A stretch of DNA of 64,000 bases from JADJPG01 sp964491875 (GTDB lineage: Bacteria > Verrucomicrobiota > Verrucomicrobiia > Limisphaerales > JADJPG01). The number at the start of each line of letters is the position of its first letter. The stretch's first letter is position 1. The notes under the pieces are model-generated. The model made no database searches, had not been told where the DNA came from, and worked only from the letters and a program-made list of their open reading frames with translations. The stretch lies in contig CAZBIC010000024.1 in NCBI GenBank assembly GCA_964491875.1, positions 57,325 to 121,324 of the forward strand, written 5' to 3'. The position numbers and the translations under genes were made by a program. Shown piece by piece: positions 19,901 through 27,577 of this stretch.

Positions 19901-20436
19901 CCGTCCCGACCAAGTTCGCGATTCCGCCTGGGACCTTGATCTCCCCGAAAGGTTTCCTGCTGGTCTGGGCCGACGAGAACAGCGCGCAGAACTTCGCGAC
20001 GAACAACGACCATTTGCATGTGAACTTCCGGCTGAGCAACAGCGGTGAATCGCTCGGCTTGTTTGGGCCGGACGGCGTCTCGCCCCAGCATGCGGTGACG
20101 TTTGGTTTTCAGTTCGCCAACATCAGCCAGGGCTTGTTCCCGGATGGAACCGTCGGCAGCACGTATTTCATGACCAATTGGACGCCGCGCGCCGCGAATC
20201 GCCTCGGTGCGCCGCCCGCTCCAGGTGTGTTGTCCATCGATGTCGGCGAAGGAACGCTCTCCTTCACGCTCTCGACGATTCCGGGCCGCAGTTATCTCGT
20301 CGAGTCCTCCGATGACCTCAACCTTTCGACCTGGACGCCCTTGGGTGCCGGCCAACGGGCGGAGACTGCGACGATGACGGTGAACATCAACATCGGTGCC
20401 CAACCCCAGCGCTTCTTCCGTTTCAGACTTCAGTAA
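13927..20436 (+). CDS. Giant exported lamin-tail/CotH-domain protein
   Basis: 2169 residues from the ATG at 13927, which opens a clear signal peptide (MMRRVLCLTAVGLAA); an earlier in-frame ATG at 13840 adds 29 unlikely residues. Approximate order in bases: lamin-tail domain 13990-14330; beta-sandwich 14490-14930; discoidin-like domain 14960-15520; a second lamin-tail/beta-sandwich/discoidin set 15600-17040; lamin-tail 17040-17470; a carbohydrate-binding-like module 17640-17930; Ig-like 18020-18340; CotH kinase-like domain 18350-19460 with LAWDMDFVMG resembling the CotH W-D-x-D metal site; Ig-like; a final lamin-tail 19740-20150; and a C-terminal module ending RFFRFRLQ. Secreted verrucomicrobial proteins of this type are common, but their substrates are not established. 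CotH proteins elsewhere phosphorylate proteins; activity here is unproven. Confidence 0.9.
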   Translation: MMRRVLCLTAVGLAAMASARADSVVVFNEVMYHPATNEAALEWVELHNQNAVDVDLSGWRLTSGVDFEFPVGTVIKGGGYVVVAVSPAAVVSAGGTNVLGPFTGRLSNAGEELRLRDLNDRLMDSFTYGVDGDWPVAADGAGVSLAKRHPNLSSAPVENWTVSTQVGGTPGRANFSSALVLGPKTTTFPVTANWKFDDSGTDLGTAWREVSFNDSAWVSGTGLFFLEDGELPAPKNTPLAPNRSTYYFRGTFQVDGNPADKVLTFRSVLDDGAVVYVNGAEVSRINMPAGAINYSTMASVAVANAGYAGPFTIPSSALVAGNNVIAVEVHQTTVTTNAGLRVIPAGGHSVGWDGGDGDFFSTSSPAQAPANAALASAGVEVFTSSNTNLASLINDGRYGNGSAWAPAANDLVPVIIVRFNQTIPISSIAWSRDNGDTTEASCAGGTCVDRSLGNYTFQYTLVTNPAAIANNSSNPSNGWTTIATVQYLSTQPGFTPHLRHRFDFFHTNGPILATGIRLRPASTNTIDEIEINPPVVATPDAAFGLELSSQDILPPPPKLVFNEVAGASPTNFWVEILNAGDSTAALGGVQVVGDSALLPFTFAAQSLAPGAAVSVSPAQLGFGTAAGDKLFLYTSGRGRVLDAVTVRTNSRGRFPDGDGRWMYPSGPTPGASNVFALRSDVVINELMYHPAPFDPTPAVTTNLSIISLNGNWRYNDTGVDLGTAWRAAAYNDSAWPTGAGLLHFNAGAIPGVKNTVLAEGRTTYYFRSAFNFSGATSNITVDLNTVIDDGAVFYLNGVEIHRHNMPAGPVSYSTSATSPVGDAGLVTTVGLPASALVQGVNVLAVEVHQVTSATTSSGIVLAGGGLTLVEEGPPGGSVPMNLARQPGSTPFVIDSLSGFPIHNFTGLTDGVYGNNNSWIGNSGNPGYIAVRFAGVNEVSGIAFGRDNTGTYNDRTLGTYTLQYTRVASPGTGTTVTQNPDTGWATIGTLNYQSAGSGLFTNPSRRHRFSFTPVDATAVRLLVPGTGIGAGTCIDEFEVNPPDTSGDVAFGTELVLTTTLVPAKPFTESDEEWIELHNRSALPVDLAGWQVDAGIDYWFPTGVVIPPGGFVVVANDSAALKAKWPEIASSVVGDFSGKLAGGEEVVLKDASGNPVDIIRVHEGGWSDGGGSSLELTDPRADNSLRDAWADSDESAHGVWKTVTYRMVAGQNYGSTRWNEFRIGLLDAGIVLLDDVSVVRDPDGAREEVIQNGNFETTTGNIRWRFLGHHRGGIVSDPDNAANHVLRLSAEDRAVMNHNHVETTLLNNAPLVNGQVYEVSFRGRWVAGSPQVNTRAYFSKLAKTTILPVPVRSSTPGAPNSRLVPNAGPALTALQHSPVVPLTNQPVAITVRATDPDDVTSATLSYRVNPATAFTTIPMTALSNGVWAANIPGQTVGKIVHFYVTAQDSLGASSFAPAKGPNSRALYQVADNQGTALPTHELRLIMLDADRDFMLNATNVMSNARNGATLIYDRTEVFYDAGAKLQGTVASRIRDGDSYVSYDIDFPEDRLFRGVQNNIGIDRSGRGPTVRAQDEIYVLHMFHRAGIPVPYSDLCYFIAPRTIHTGTAILQLAGYGRTFIEEQYNQDGTVFNMDVTYEPDTLTVPSNPESIKLPNPHQAHIGTDFTDLGDKEQYRSPFDIRSSNRRDDYEGLMALCRTMALPQAQFDEKIASVLNVNRALRMVAMEILCGIQDTYISSGSSFPHNLRLITFPDGDPAQLLAWDMDFVMGAPNNSSIFLNTGVNLGKLMNNPATRRLYLHHVNDILQTSFNTDYMNPWLTHYASVVGQNYSAASAYIAARRTYALTQLPAQVPFAITSNGGNGFAVNTNQVVIVGTGWIDVREIEVNGVPYVLDWSSITNWFMTVPLASGTNLLTFQGVDRTGARRANLVDSINITNTVPSTLLPVVINEWMADNVGPGGYFDPADGLFQDWFELYNPNAESVNLGGFYLTDNLSVPTKFAIPPGTLISPKGFLLVWADENSAQNFATNNDHLHVNFRLSNSGESLGLFGPDGVSPQHAVTFGFQFANISQGLFPDGTVGSTYFMTNWTPRAANRLGAPPAPGVLSIDVGEGTLSFTLSTIPGRSYLVESSDDLNLSTWTPLGAGQRAETATMTVNINIGAQPQRFFRFRLQ

Positions 20437-20476
20437 CCACAGTGTCTCAACTCAATCACAGAACCCACTAACCTGT

Positions 20477-22702
20477 ATGACTGCACATTGTTCCCTCCTG
20501 CGATCGCCGCTTCGCCTGGCGATGTCGTTCGCCGCATTTGGCGGCGCGTTCTGCTTGCTCGCACCGTCGCTTCACGCCGCGTCCCACCCGAGGCTGGTCA
20601 TCACGCCCTCGGCTGGCTTTGGTATCACTTGGGACGGCAACAACGGCGGCTTCAGCAGTCCGGATGTTGGAGCTGGTCCCTCGAACAACGTGGCGCTGGC
20701 CAGCAACGGAACTGTGGCCTTCACCAGTAGCGATCTTGGACCTGAGCTCGGGATCGCCTTCCACGTCGCCGCGAATCTGAACGACGGTCTCTACGGCAAT
20801 ATCAACAGCTGGATCTCCGGTGCCGCGCCGGATCCGTATGCCGCATTACGTTTCAATTCATTGGTCAATGTTTCCAGCATCGCTTGGAGTCGCGACAACG
20901 GTCTGGCGGAAGGAGATTCCTGTGGCGGCACCTGCACTGATCGTGCGGTCGGCACCTACACGCTGCAATACACGTCCGTCGATTTCCCCGGGCAACCGGA
21001 TGGCACGACCGCCGAGACGGGCGATCCGTCGACCGGTTGGGCAACCATCGGCACGATTGAATTTCTGCCCGGTGCGGAGGATGCCAGCTTCTCCAGCTTC
21101 CTGCGCCACCGGTTCGATGTCACCGAGAGCGGAAATCCCATCAGCGCCTCGGGCATCCGCATCAAGGTTTCCATTGGCGGCATTGGCGGCGGACTGGCCA
21201 TCGACGAGATCGAAGTGAATCCGATCCCCGATCCCATTCCGCCGATCAGCACCTTCATTGAAATCACGCCGGAAGCCGGCTTCGCTATTACATGGGATCG
21301 AAATGACGGGCTCTTCAGCACGCCGAACAATCCGGCGCCGGCCCCGGTCAACGACGCTTCGACTTCACGCAGCGCCACGCCTTTCACGAGCAGCGATCTC
21401 GGACCGGCGATTGGCGTTCCGTTCCACCGCGCCCTGAATCTGAACGATGGGTTCTACGGTAACGCGAACAGCTGGATTCCAGACTTCGTCGCTGGTGATG
21501 CTGCTCCGTTTGCCGGAATCAATTTCGGCCGCGAGCTTCTCCTGCGCAGCGTCGCTTGGGGCCGCGACAACGGCAACGTGGCTGGCGATTGCTGCGGTGG
21601 CACGCTCACGGACCGGGCGCTGGGTGTTTACGTCCTGCAAGTCACGGCCGTGGCGAATCCCGGCGCTTCAACGCCCGACTCCGACTGGGTCACCGTTGGC
21701 ACCCTCAATTACAAGGCAAGCAATCCCACGTTCTTCAACTCCCATCTGCGTCATCGCTTCGATGTGACCCAGGGCGGCAATCCCATCACGGCCACCGGCA
21801 TTCGCATCAAGGTGCCGAATGCCAACAGCGCCATCGACGAGATCGAGGTAAATGGCAATCTCGCCATCGAGCAGAACGTGGTTCGCATCACGAACGCGCC
21901 GGGGATGTCCATCGTGTGGGACGGGAACGACGGGGAGTTCAATAATCCAAGTGTTGGCGCTGCGCCGCCGGACAATCGCGCGTCGGCCAAGGCGGGCACG
22001 ATTGCGTTTACCAGCAGTGATCTCGGGCCGGTGCTGGGCCTTCCCTTCCACGTGGCGGCGAATCTCAACGACGGACTCTACGGCAACGCGAACAGTTGGA
22101 TCTCAGCCAACGGCGTAGGCGGAACCACCGATCCCGATCCGTTTGCGGGACTGAATTTCGGTGGCAGTGTCGCCATCACGAACATCGCCTGGGGCCGCGA
22201 TAACGGCAACGTAGCTGGCGATTGCTGCGGCGGCACGCTGACCGATCGCGCGCTTGGCGATTACCGTCTCCAATACACGACCGTCGCCGCCCCGGACGCC
22301 ACTACGCTGGACACCGGTGATGCCTCGACCGGCTGGGCGGATCTCGGCACGGTCGGTTACGTGAGGGCCCTCCCGCCGTATTTCACCCCGCATCTGCGGC
22401 ATCGCTTCGACATCGCGGAAGGCGGCGCGCCGCTGAACGCGACCGGCATTCGCATCAAGGTCTCCAACGGTTCCATGGACATCGACGAGATCGAGGTGAA
22501 CACCGGGGTGCCGCTGCCGCCTCCAGTGCTGACGATTTCCAAGTCCGGTGCCAACGCCCTGATCTCCTGGACGGGCGGTGGTGAATTGGAGAGTGCGTTC
22601 AGTCTGGAAGGCCCGTGGCTGATCATCCGCGAAGCCGTGTCGACCGGTTATCTTGCCCCGATCGACTCGACCCTGCCGCTCTTCTTCCGCGTGCGCCGCT
22701 GA
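20477..22702 (+). CDS. Exported protein with three discoidin-like repeats
   Basis: 741 residues starting at the ATG at 20477, which leads into a signal peptide (CLLAPSLHAA). The body is three tandem copies of about 200 residues (roughly 20614-21215, 21259-21860 and 21880-22500). Each carries the string (I)(T/V)WD(G/R)N(N/D)G near its start, then TSSDLGP, LNDG(L/F)YGN, W(S/G)RDNG, a CGGT(C/L)TDRA(V/L)G core and a closing IDEIEVN. The same pattern occurs twice in the preceding gene and once, more diverged, in the sensor kinase. The CGG cysteines could form a disulfide. The protein ends with a short beta-rich module finishing FFRVRR. It probably binds a surface ligand or glycan; no catalytic motif is visible. 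It lies 40 bp after the previous stop and before a strong terminator, consistent with an operon. Confidence 0.88.
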   Translation: MTAHCSLLRSPLRLAMSFAAFGGAFCLLAPSLHAASHPRLVITPSAGFGITWDGNNGGFSSPDVGAGPSNNVALASNGTVAFTSSDLGPELGIAFHVAANLNDGLYGNINSWISGAAPDPYAALRFNSLVNVSSIAWSRDNGLAEGDSCGGTCTDRAVGTYTLQYTSVDFPGQPDGTTAETGDPSTGWATIGTIEFLPGAEDASFSSFLRHRFDVTESGNPISASGIRIKVSIGGIGGGLAIDEIEVNPIPDPIPPISTFIEITPEAGFAITWDRNDGLFSTPNNPAPAPVNDASTSRSATPFTSSDLGPAIGVPFHRALNLNDGFYGNANSWIPDFVAGDAAPFAGINFGRELLLRSVAWGRDNGNVAGDCCGGTLTDRALGVYVLQVTAVANPGASTPDSDWVTVGTLNYKASNPTFFNSHLRHRFDVTQGGNPITATGIRIKVPNANSAIDEIEVNGNLAIEQNVVRITNAPGMSIVWDGNDGEFNNPSVGAAPPDNRASAKAGTIAFTSSDLGPVLGLPFHVAANLNDGLYGNANSWISANGVGGTTDPDPFAGLNFGGSVAITNIAWGRDNGNVAGDCCGGTLTDRALGDYRLQYTTVAAPDATTLDTGDASTGWADLGTVGYVRALPPYFTPHLRHRFDIAEGGAPLNATGIRIKVSNGSMDIDEIEVNTGVPLPPPVLTISKSGANALISWTGGGELESAFSLEGPWLIIREAVSTGYLAPIDSTLPLFFRVRR

Positions 22703-22726
22703 GTTCCTCAGCTGTTCGGATTTCAC

Positions 22727-22762
22727 GGCCGCCTCGTTGCGACGAGGCGGCCTTTTTCTTTT
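22727..22762 (+). terminator. Rho-independent terminator
   Basis: An 11-bp perfect stem (22727-22737 with 22742-22752) with loop TGCG is followed by TTTTTCTTTT. It ends transcription of the kinase-regulator-surface protein cluster. The T-tract overlaps the end of the convergent alanine dehydrogenase gene. Confidence 0.93.
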
Positions 22763-23858
22763 ACCACGGCTTGCTGAACGCCATTCCGTGCGCATCGGCT
22801 ACGGCTTTGCAGGTGAGTTTGCCGTCCATCACGTTGATGCCGCCGAGCAGGGCCGACTGGCGTTCGCACGCTTCCTTCAAGCCGAGGTCCGCGAGCAGTT
22901 CGATGTAACGATAGGTCACGTTTGTCAGCGCCTGCGTCGCGGTGCGCGAATAGGCGGCAGGCATGTTGGCGACGCAGTAATGCGTCACTCCTTCTTCCAC
23001 GAACACCGGATCATGATGCGTCGTCGGCCGCGAGGTCTCCGCGCAACCGCCCTGGTCGATTGCGATGTCCACCACCACGCTGCCCGGCCGCATCTGCTTC
23101 AGCATCGCGCGGTTGATCAGTTTCGGCGCCTTCGCTCCGGGAACCAGCACCGCACCGATGAGCAAATCCACCTGCGGCAGCAGTTCCATCAAGTGCGCCT
23201 GGTTCGAGTAAAGCGTGTGCGCGGTGTGCAGCGTGATGTCGAGAAAACGCATCCGCTCCAAATCGACTTCGAGAATCGTGACGTCCGCGCCCAGTCCCTG
23301 TGCCATGCGAGCGGCGTTGATGCCGGCCACGCCGCCGCCGAGCACGATGACTTTTCCGGGCAACACGCCCGGAACGCCGCCGAGCAGCACGCCGCTGCCG
23401 CCGAAGTGTTTCGCTAGAAAGTAACCGCCCACGAGCACGCTCATGCGCCCGGCGATCTCGCTCATCGGTTCGAGCAAGGGCAGACGACGGTTCACCTCGA
23501 TCGTTTCATAGGCGAGCCCGGTGACGCCGGATTTCAGCAAGCCATCGGTCAACGACCGGCTCGCGGCGAGATGAAGATAGGTGAAGAGAATCTGCCCGGA
23601 ACGGAGCAGGGGATATTCGGACGGCTGCGGCTCCTTCACCTTCACGATCAATTCCGCGCGCGAGAACACCGCGGCATGATCGTCGAGGATCGTTGCACCG
23701 GCCTTGGTGTATTCGGCGTCGGGGAATCCCGCGCCCGCTCCGGCGTTGCGCTCGACGAGCACCTGATGCCCGCGCTGGACGAGCTGGTAGGCTGCGCTCG
23801 GCAGGAGCGCCACGCGGAACTCCTGTTCCTTAATTTCTTTTGGGACTCCGATAATCAT
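22761..23858 (-). CDS. ald: Alanine dehydrogenase
   Basis: 365 residues, the usual length. Alanine dehydrogenase reversibly converts L-alanine to pyruvate and ammonia with NAD in the cytoplasm. The N-terminus MIIGVPKEIKEQEFRVAL is the family signature. Lys75 (in VKVKEPQ) and His96 (in TYLHLA) fall exactly at the known substrate-binding and catalytic positions. The NAD-binding glycine motif is VIVLGGGVAGINAARMA, and DQGG near residue 269 is the conserved active-site region. The gene stands alone, convergent with the surface protein cluster, and ends inside the terminator T-tract. Confidence 0.97.
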   Translation of the reverse strand: MIIGVPKEIKEQEFRVALLPSAAYQLVQRGHQVLVERNAGAGAGFPDAEYTKAGATILDDHAAVFSRAELIVKVKEPQPSEYPLLRSGQILFTYLHLAASRSLTDGLLKSGVTGLAYETIEVNRRLPLLEPMSEIAGRMSVLVGGYFLAKHFGGSGVLLGGVPGVLPGKVIVLGGGVAGINAARMAQGLGADVTILEVDLERMRFLDITLHTAHTLYSNQAHLMELLPQVDLLIGAVLVPGAKAPKLINRAMLKQMRPGSVVVDIAIDQGGCAETSRPTTHHDPVFVEEGVTHYCVANMPAAYSRTATQALTNVTYRYIELLADLGLKEACERQSALLGGINVMDGKLTCKAVADAHGMAFSKPW

Positions 23859-23914
23859 ACGTTTTCCTCGCAGGTTTGACGGCTTGGGATTGAATCTGAA
23901 CGATGGAATCTGAT

Positions 23915-24049
23915 CCGCGAAATACGCGAAAGGACGCTAAATCGGGAGGAAGTTCGTAGTTCGCAGATAACTGACCTGCCCTCGCTTCCTTCCGCCATAC
24001 CGGTGGTGTTCACAATTCCGTTCTTTCGTGTCATTGGTGTATTTCGCGG
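23915..24049. repeat. Intergenic inverted repeat
   Basis: Arms CCGCGAAATAC (23915-23925) and GTATTTCGCGG (24039-24049) are perfect complements about 113 bases apart; the left arm continues with GCGAAAGG and a CTTTCGTG sits near the right arm. It looks like an eroded intergenic repeat element between ald and the YihY-type gene. Confidence 0.5.
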
Positions 24050-24052
24050 ACC

Positions 24053-25822
24053 CTACTTCGCCTCCGCTTTCGCCAGCGTTTCCAGTGTCACGGCTGCTGC
24101 TGCCTCGCGTTCCGCCTTGGAGATGGATTCAAACTCGCCCCGGACCCGCTGGCGCAAGGCATCGTCGCGCGTTTCCAATTCCATTCCCTGACCGGCGCGC
24201 AGTGCCAGGAGCACATCGTGCGCGGTGATCTGGTTTAGCGGTCGGGCGGGAGAATACAGAACCTCCCGGTCCATTACTTCGACGATCAGCTTCGCGTCCA
24301 GCAACGGCTGGACGATCCGGCTGACCAGCCGCGAAGGAACATTGAGCGTGGACGCAATCCAGTTCACGCCGGGCGGTTTCTCGCCGCGGAGGAAGTGCTG
24401 CGCGATCAACACCATCACCCGCAGCGCGACAAATTCGCGGCCGCGCTGGTTCACGCCCTCGGCCTGTTTCTCCTGCAGGTAGGATTGACGGTTTTGATAC
24501 GCGTAGGCGACCTGCGCGCCAAAGAGCAGAATCAGCCACGAGAAATACATGCCCACGAGGAAGAGCGGGATGACGGCGAGGCCGCTGTAAATCTGCGAAT
24601 AACCCGCCGCCTTCGAGACGTAGAGCACGCTGAGCTTGTTGTTCAACTGCCACAGCGTGCCGCCCACGATGCCGCCCACGAGCGCCGCCGCCGGTTGCAC
24701 GCGCGTGTTGGGCATCAGTTGATAAAACGCGCCGAAGGCCAGGCTGAGCAGGACGAAGGGCAGCAGATAGAATCCCGTCGTGCCGACCCATTCCCAACTC
24801 GTGCGCTGGATGGCCTCCGGGAAAGCCTCCTCCAGCAGGCGTTTGTTCAGGAGATCCAGATCGTGCCCCTTCGGATTCGTCGCCAGCAGCCGTGCGGTTT
24901 CAGCACTCAAGGTCACGCCGGCGAAGAGATTCGTGTTGTAGAACGGCTTGCCGTCGAGCAGGCCGTTCAGGCTTTCGGCCAGCGTTTTCCGGAGCGATTT
25001 CGGATCCGTCTTGCCGCGTTCGAAACGCCGCATGGCCTGGGCGAACGCCTCGTCCTTCTCTTTGACGAGACCGTCGCGGATAAACTGCGCGACGGGCTTG
25101 ATGTCCGTGTTGGAAGCCTGGAGCTGTCTCATCAACGCGTCGGGATCCTTGATGTCGCGTCCGGTGAGCAGCGAAAGCCCGAGGATGCGTTTCGTCTTCG
25201 CGAAATGCGGTCCCGTCGTGAGTCCAAAGACCAACAGCAATACTACGGGTCCGAGCGTGATGGTGGCCCAGTATTGAATGATGCTCGCTACCCAGCCGCG
25301 ACCGTGCGTGATGCCCCAGATGTCATTGAAGGTCGCCTCAATGGTCCGCAGCAACCCGATGGCGACGAAGATGAGCGCGATAGTTCCAGTGATTCCGATG
25401 GTGCCCGTGTTGATGTTCTTGATGAAGGCGTCAATGCTGGTGACCACCTTGTCGAGATTGTTCTCGCTCCCGGCCGTGTCCGATTTCACTTCGAGATCCA
25501 GCATCGGTGCGACGTTGCGGACGAGGCCGCGGATCATGTCCTCCACTGGCTGCTTGCCTTGCGACTGCAGGAAACTGGTGCCGATGCTCACGCCGACGGC
25601 GAGCAGGGGAATGAGCGCGAGCAGCGTGGTGTAGGCGAGGGCGGAGGCGCGCACCGGACAGCGGTTGCGCACGAAGCTCTTGCCGACGAGCAGCCAGAAA
25701 TGCGCGAAACGCAGCAGCAGCGGACGCTTCGCATCATCCTCACGACCGATGCCGGTCTCGTGAAAAAACGCGAGAGTTGCCTCCCAGAACCGTTTCAACT
25801 TTGTCTGCGCATCATCAGCCAC
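24053..25822 (-). CDS. YihY/BrkB-family inner membrane protein
   Basis: 589 residues, longer than the roughly 300-residue core family. The N-terminal membrane part contains the family hallmark ASALAYTTLLALIPLLAV (about residues 60-80), then hydrophobic spans near 165-205 and several between about 345 and 460 (YLLPFVLLSLAFGAFYQLMP, ALVGGIVGGTLWQLNNK, IPLFLVGMYFSWLILLFGAQ). A long soluble insertion (about 205-340) separates the first and later spans, and the C-terminal 120 residues look like a winged-helix domain (LRVMVLIAQHFLRG, SRLVSRIVQPLLDAKL), an arrangement seen in long YihY homologues. The role of the family is poorly defined; despite older names it is not a proven ribonuclease. Confidence 0.9.
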   Translation of the reverse strand: MADDAQTKLKRFWEATLAFFHETGIGREDDAKRPLLLRFAHFWLLVGKSFVRNRCPVRASALAYTTLLALIPLLAVGVSIGTSFLQSQGKQPVEDMIRGLVRNVAPMLDLEVKSDTAGSENNLDKVVTSIDAFIKNINTGTIGITGTIALIFVAIGLLRTIEATFNDIWGITHGRGWVASIIQYWATITLGPVVLLLVFGLTTGPHFAKTKRILGLSLLTGRDIKDPDALMRQLQASNTDIKPVAQFIRDGLVKEKDEAFAQAMRRFERGKTDPKSLRKTLAESLNGLLDGKPFYNTNLFAGVTLSAETARLLATNPKGHDLDLLNKRLLEEAFPEAIQRTSWEWVGTTGFYLLPFVLLSLAFGAFYQLMPNTRVQPAAALVGGIVGGTLWQLNNKLSVLYVSKAAGYSQIYSGLAVIPLFLVGMYFSWLILLFGAQVAYAYQNRQSYLQEKQAEGVNQRGREFVALRVMVLIAQHFLRGEKPPGVNWIASTLNVPSRLVSRIVQPLLDAKLIVEVMDREVLYSPARPLNQITAHDVLLALRAGQGMELETRDDALRQRVRGEFESISKAEREAAAAVTLETLAKAEAK

Positions 25823-25907
25823 GGGCCGAATGTACGGACTCAGGCCCGCTGTTCCAAGCTTCTAAGCGCCCTGCGCGGACTAATGCGCTCGCGGTGTTCC
25901 GCTGCGA

Positions 25908-26174
25908 TTAAGCCCGCACGTTGCCAGGCGCTTCCAGCGGATTTGGCACAATCGGTTCGATCACGTCCGAAGGATCGGCATACTTGCGCGCGAGCAGTTC
26001 AGCTTCCCTCCACACTGTGGCCTTCAACAGCCAGTCGCGCGCTTCGTTCTCATACTTCTCCTTCAAACGTGATTCGCCGGTGAGCGATTGCTCGTTCAAA
26101 TCATGAGCCACCGTTTCGCACACCAACGCCTGCCCGCCGATTTCTTCCACCAGTTGAGTGAGTGAATTGTCCAT
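25908..26174 (-). CDS. Small hypothetical protein
   Basis: 88 residues. The start at 26174 (MDNSLTQLVEEIGG) is preferred over one 12 codons upstream because GAGGAAGG lies eight bases before it. The product is soluble and largely helical: acidic N-terminal half, a region rich in Lys, Glu and Arg (RLKEKYENEARDWLLKA), and a proline-rich tail (DVIEPIVPNPLEAPG). I recognise no domain. It lies 85 bp upstream of the YihY-type gene on the same strand. Confidence 0.6.
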   Translation of the reverse strand: MDNSLTQLVEEIGGQALVCETVAHDLNEQSLTGESRLKEKYENEARDWLLKATVWREAELLARKYADPSDVIEPIVPNPLEAPGNVRA

Positions 26175-26542
26175 AGTGGCCTTCCTCTGTGCAGATGGAA
26201 TGCCAGCCATTGGTCAGACACGCTTCAGACGGAAAAATCCTCTGCAATCCTTATGGATTCATGGGAAAAGCAGTCTTCCCGCGCCCTCTGCCAGTTTGCG
26301 GCGAACAGTCTCCGCCGCTTCCAGCCAGCCCCTTTCCCTGCATTTTGCATCGACCTCCGCCTTCCCATTCGGCTTTTTGCAACTATCACGACCGCCTGCT
26401 GCTCCCGCCTCGCACCGGCCTTCCGTCGGCTAACTTATTGAAGGAAAGCGGTCTCAAGCTCATCGCCCCCGTGTGGCATCTCCGGGGTATGGGCAATGCT
26501 CAAGATAACAACTCAGAAACAAACGTGAACGGATTCACCATC
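26175..26542. other. Intergenic region without a recognised gene
   Basis: This 368-bp stretch separates two divergent genes. The open frame that extends upstream from the proline-rich gene through it has no signal peptide or family resemblance and is probably non-coding. No convincing promoter or hairpin was seen. Confidence 0.5.
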
Positions 26543-27109
26543 ATGAAAACTCCCAACTTCGCTTTTCTGCTCGCCGTATCCGCAGGACTGGTCTACGCCG
26601 CAGACCCACCGCAAGAGATTAAACCCGGCCGCGACCGTTCCACCAACAACGTGCCCCGGCCCTTCCACACGAACCAATACTCATTGACCAATCGCTTCGG
26701 CACCAACGACCCCGCGTTCACCAACCGTTTCCGCACCAACGCCCCGGGCCCCATTGCCCCGCGCGATCGAAATTTTCCACCGGACACCTTCCCGCCCGAT
26801 CAGTTTCCCCCGGATCGTTTCCCTCCGGATCGCTTTCCGCCTGATCGGATTGTTCCCGACCGCTTTCCACCGGACCGGTTCGAGCCTGATCCCAATAAAC
26901 CACCCGTAGTGCCCCCAGAGCTCGAACCACCGGTGCGACCTTCCGTGCCTCCACCCCCACCGGGCCGGCCAGCGCCCCCCAAGAGCCTGACCGTAGTGCC
27001 CACCACGCCGGGTGCGGTTCCTGTAGTCCTGACCGTCCGCGCCCGGTCATCCTATTACCCAGTCACAACCCAAAAATCCAATGAACAACACCGTCAATCC
27101 CGTCCCTGA
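26543..27109 (+). CDS. Small secreted proline-rich repeat protein
   Basis: 188 residues from the ATG at 26543, chosen because MKTPNFAFLLAVSAGLVYA is a standard signal peptide. The mature part has Asn/Thr-rich segments with repeated (T/N)NRF.TN units, then a run of five-residue repeats FPPDR or FPPDQ (bases about 26785-26885), then a Pro/Val/Glu-rich tail. No catalytic motif is visible; such regions are extended and disordered and may cross the periplasm or interact with the wall. A protein of similar style is encoded at 36668-37105. Its 3' end overlaps the VOC gene start by 29 bases in another frame. Confidence 0.6.
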   Translation: MKTPNFAFLLAVSAGLVYAADPPQEIKPGRDRSTNNVPRPFHTNQYSLTNRFGTNDPAFTNRFRTNAPGPIAPRDRNFPPDTFPPDQFPPDRFPPDRFPPDRIVPDRFPPDRFEPDPNKPPVVPPELEPPVRPSVPPPPPGRPAPPKSLTVVPTTPGAVPVVLTVRARSSYYPVTTQKSNEQHRQSRP

Positions 27110-27551
27110 AGGCCACCGCACCATCACCCCCTACCTCGTGGTGAAAAGTGCGGAGACTGCCCTGGACTTCTATCGCCATGCTTTCGGCGCGGCCGTGCTC
27201 ACCTGCATCAGGGATTCCGAAAACCGGATCACCCATGCCGAGATCCAGATCGGTGATTCCCGGCTGATGCTCATGGAAGAGCAGCCCGAGATGCAGATCC
27301 TCAGCCCGGAATCCCTCGGCGGCACGCCCGTTTCCATCCACCTCTACGTGGAAGGCGCGGACTCCCTGTTCAAACAGGCGACCGATGCCGGCGCGACGGT
27401 GGTTGCACCACTGAAGGATCAACCCTACGGCGACCGTTGCGGCTCCGTCCGCGACCCCTATGGACACCTCTGGCAGATCGCCACCCACCAGGAAAACGTG
27501 CCCTTCGGTGAACTCCAGGCCCGCTTCGAAACGCTCAGCTTCACTTATTGA
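27081..27551 (+). CDS. VOC-fold glyoxalase/PhnB-like protein
   Basis: 156 residues with the paired beta-alpha-beta-beta-beta layout of the VOC superfamily: a first module with TPYLVVKSAETALDFYRHAF and RITHAEIQIGDSRLML, and a second with SIHLYVEGADSLFKQA and DRCGSVRDPYGHLW. These are the signatures of the PhnB/YdcE-like subgroup, often annotated as glyoxalase or bleomycin-resistance-like proteins. Candidate metal ligands are the His in THAEIQ and acidic residues around MEEQ. The substrate cannot be predicted. It starts inside the end of the preceding proline-rich gene and is convergent with the FG-GAP gene 26 bp downstream. Confidence 0.88.
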   Translation: MNNTVNPVPEGHRTITPYLVVKSAETALDFYRHAFGAAVLTCIRDSENRITHAEIQIGDSRLMLMEEQPEMQILSPESLGGTPVSIHLYVEGADSLFKQATDAGATVVAPLKDQPYGDRCGSVRDPYGHLWQIATHQENVPFGELQARFETLSFTY

Positions 27552-27577
27552 TTCGCACCTCGAACAGCAGGCCGGCG

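Noticed and set aside
24395..26083. Plus-strand open frame of 562 codons opposite the YihY-type gene
   Set aside because: Charged antisense-like composition; the opposite strand has clear membrane spans and family motifs.
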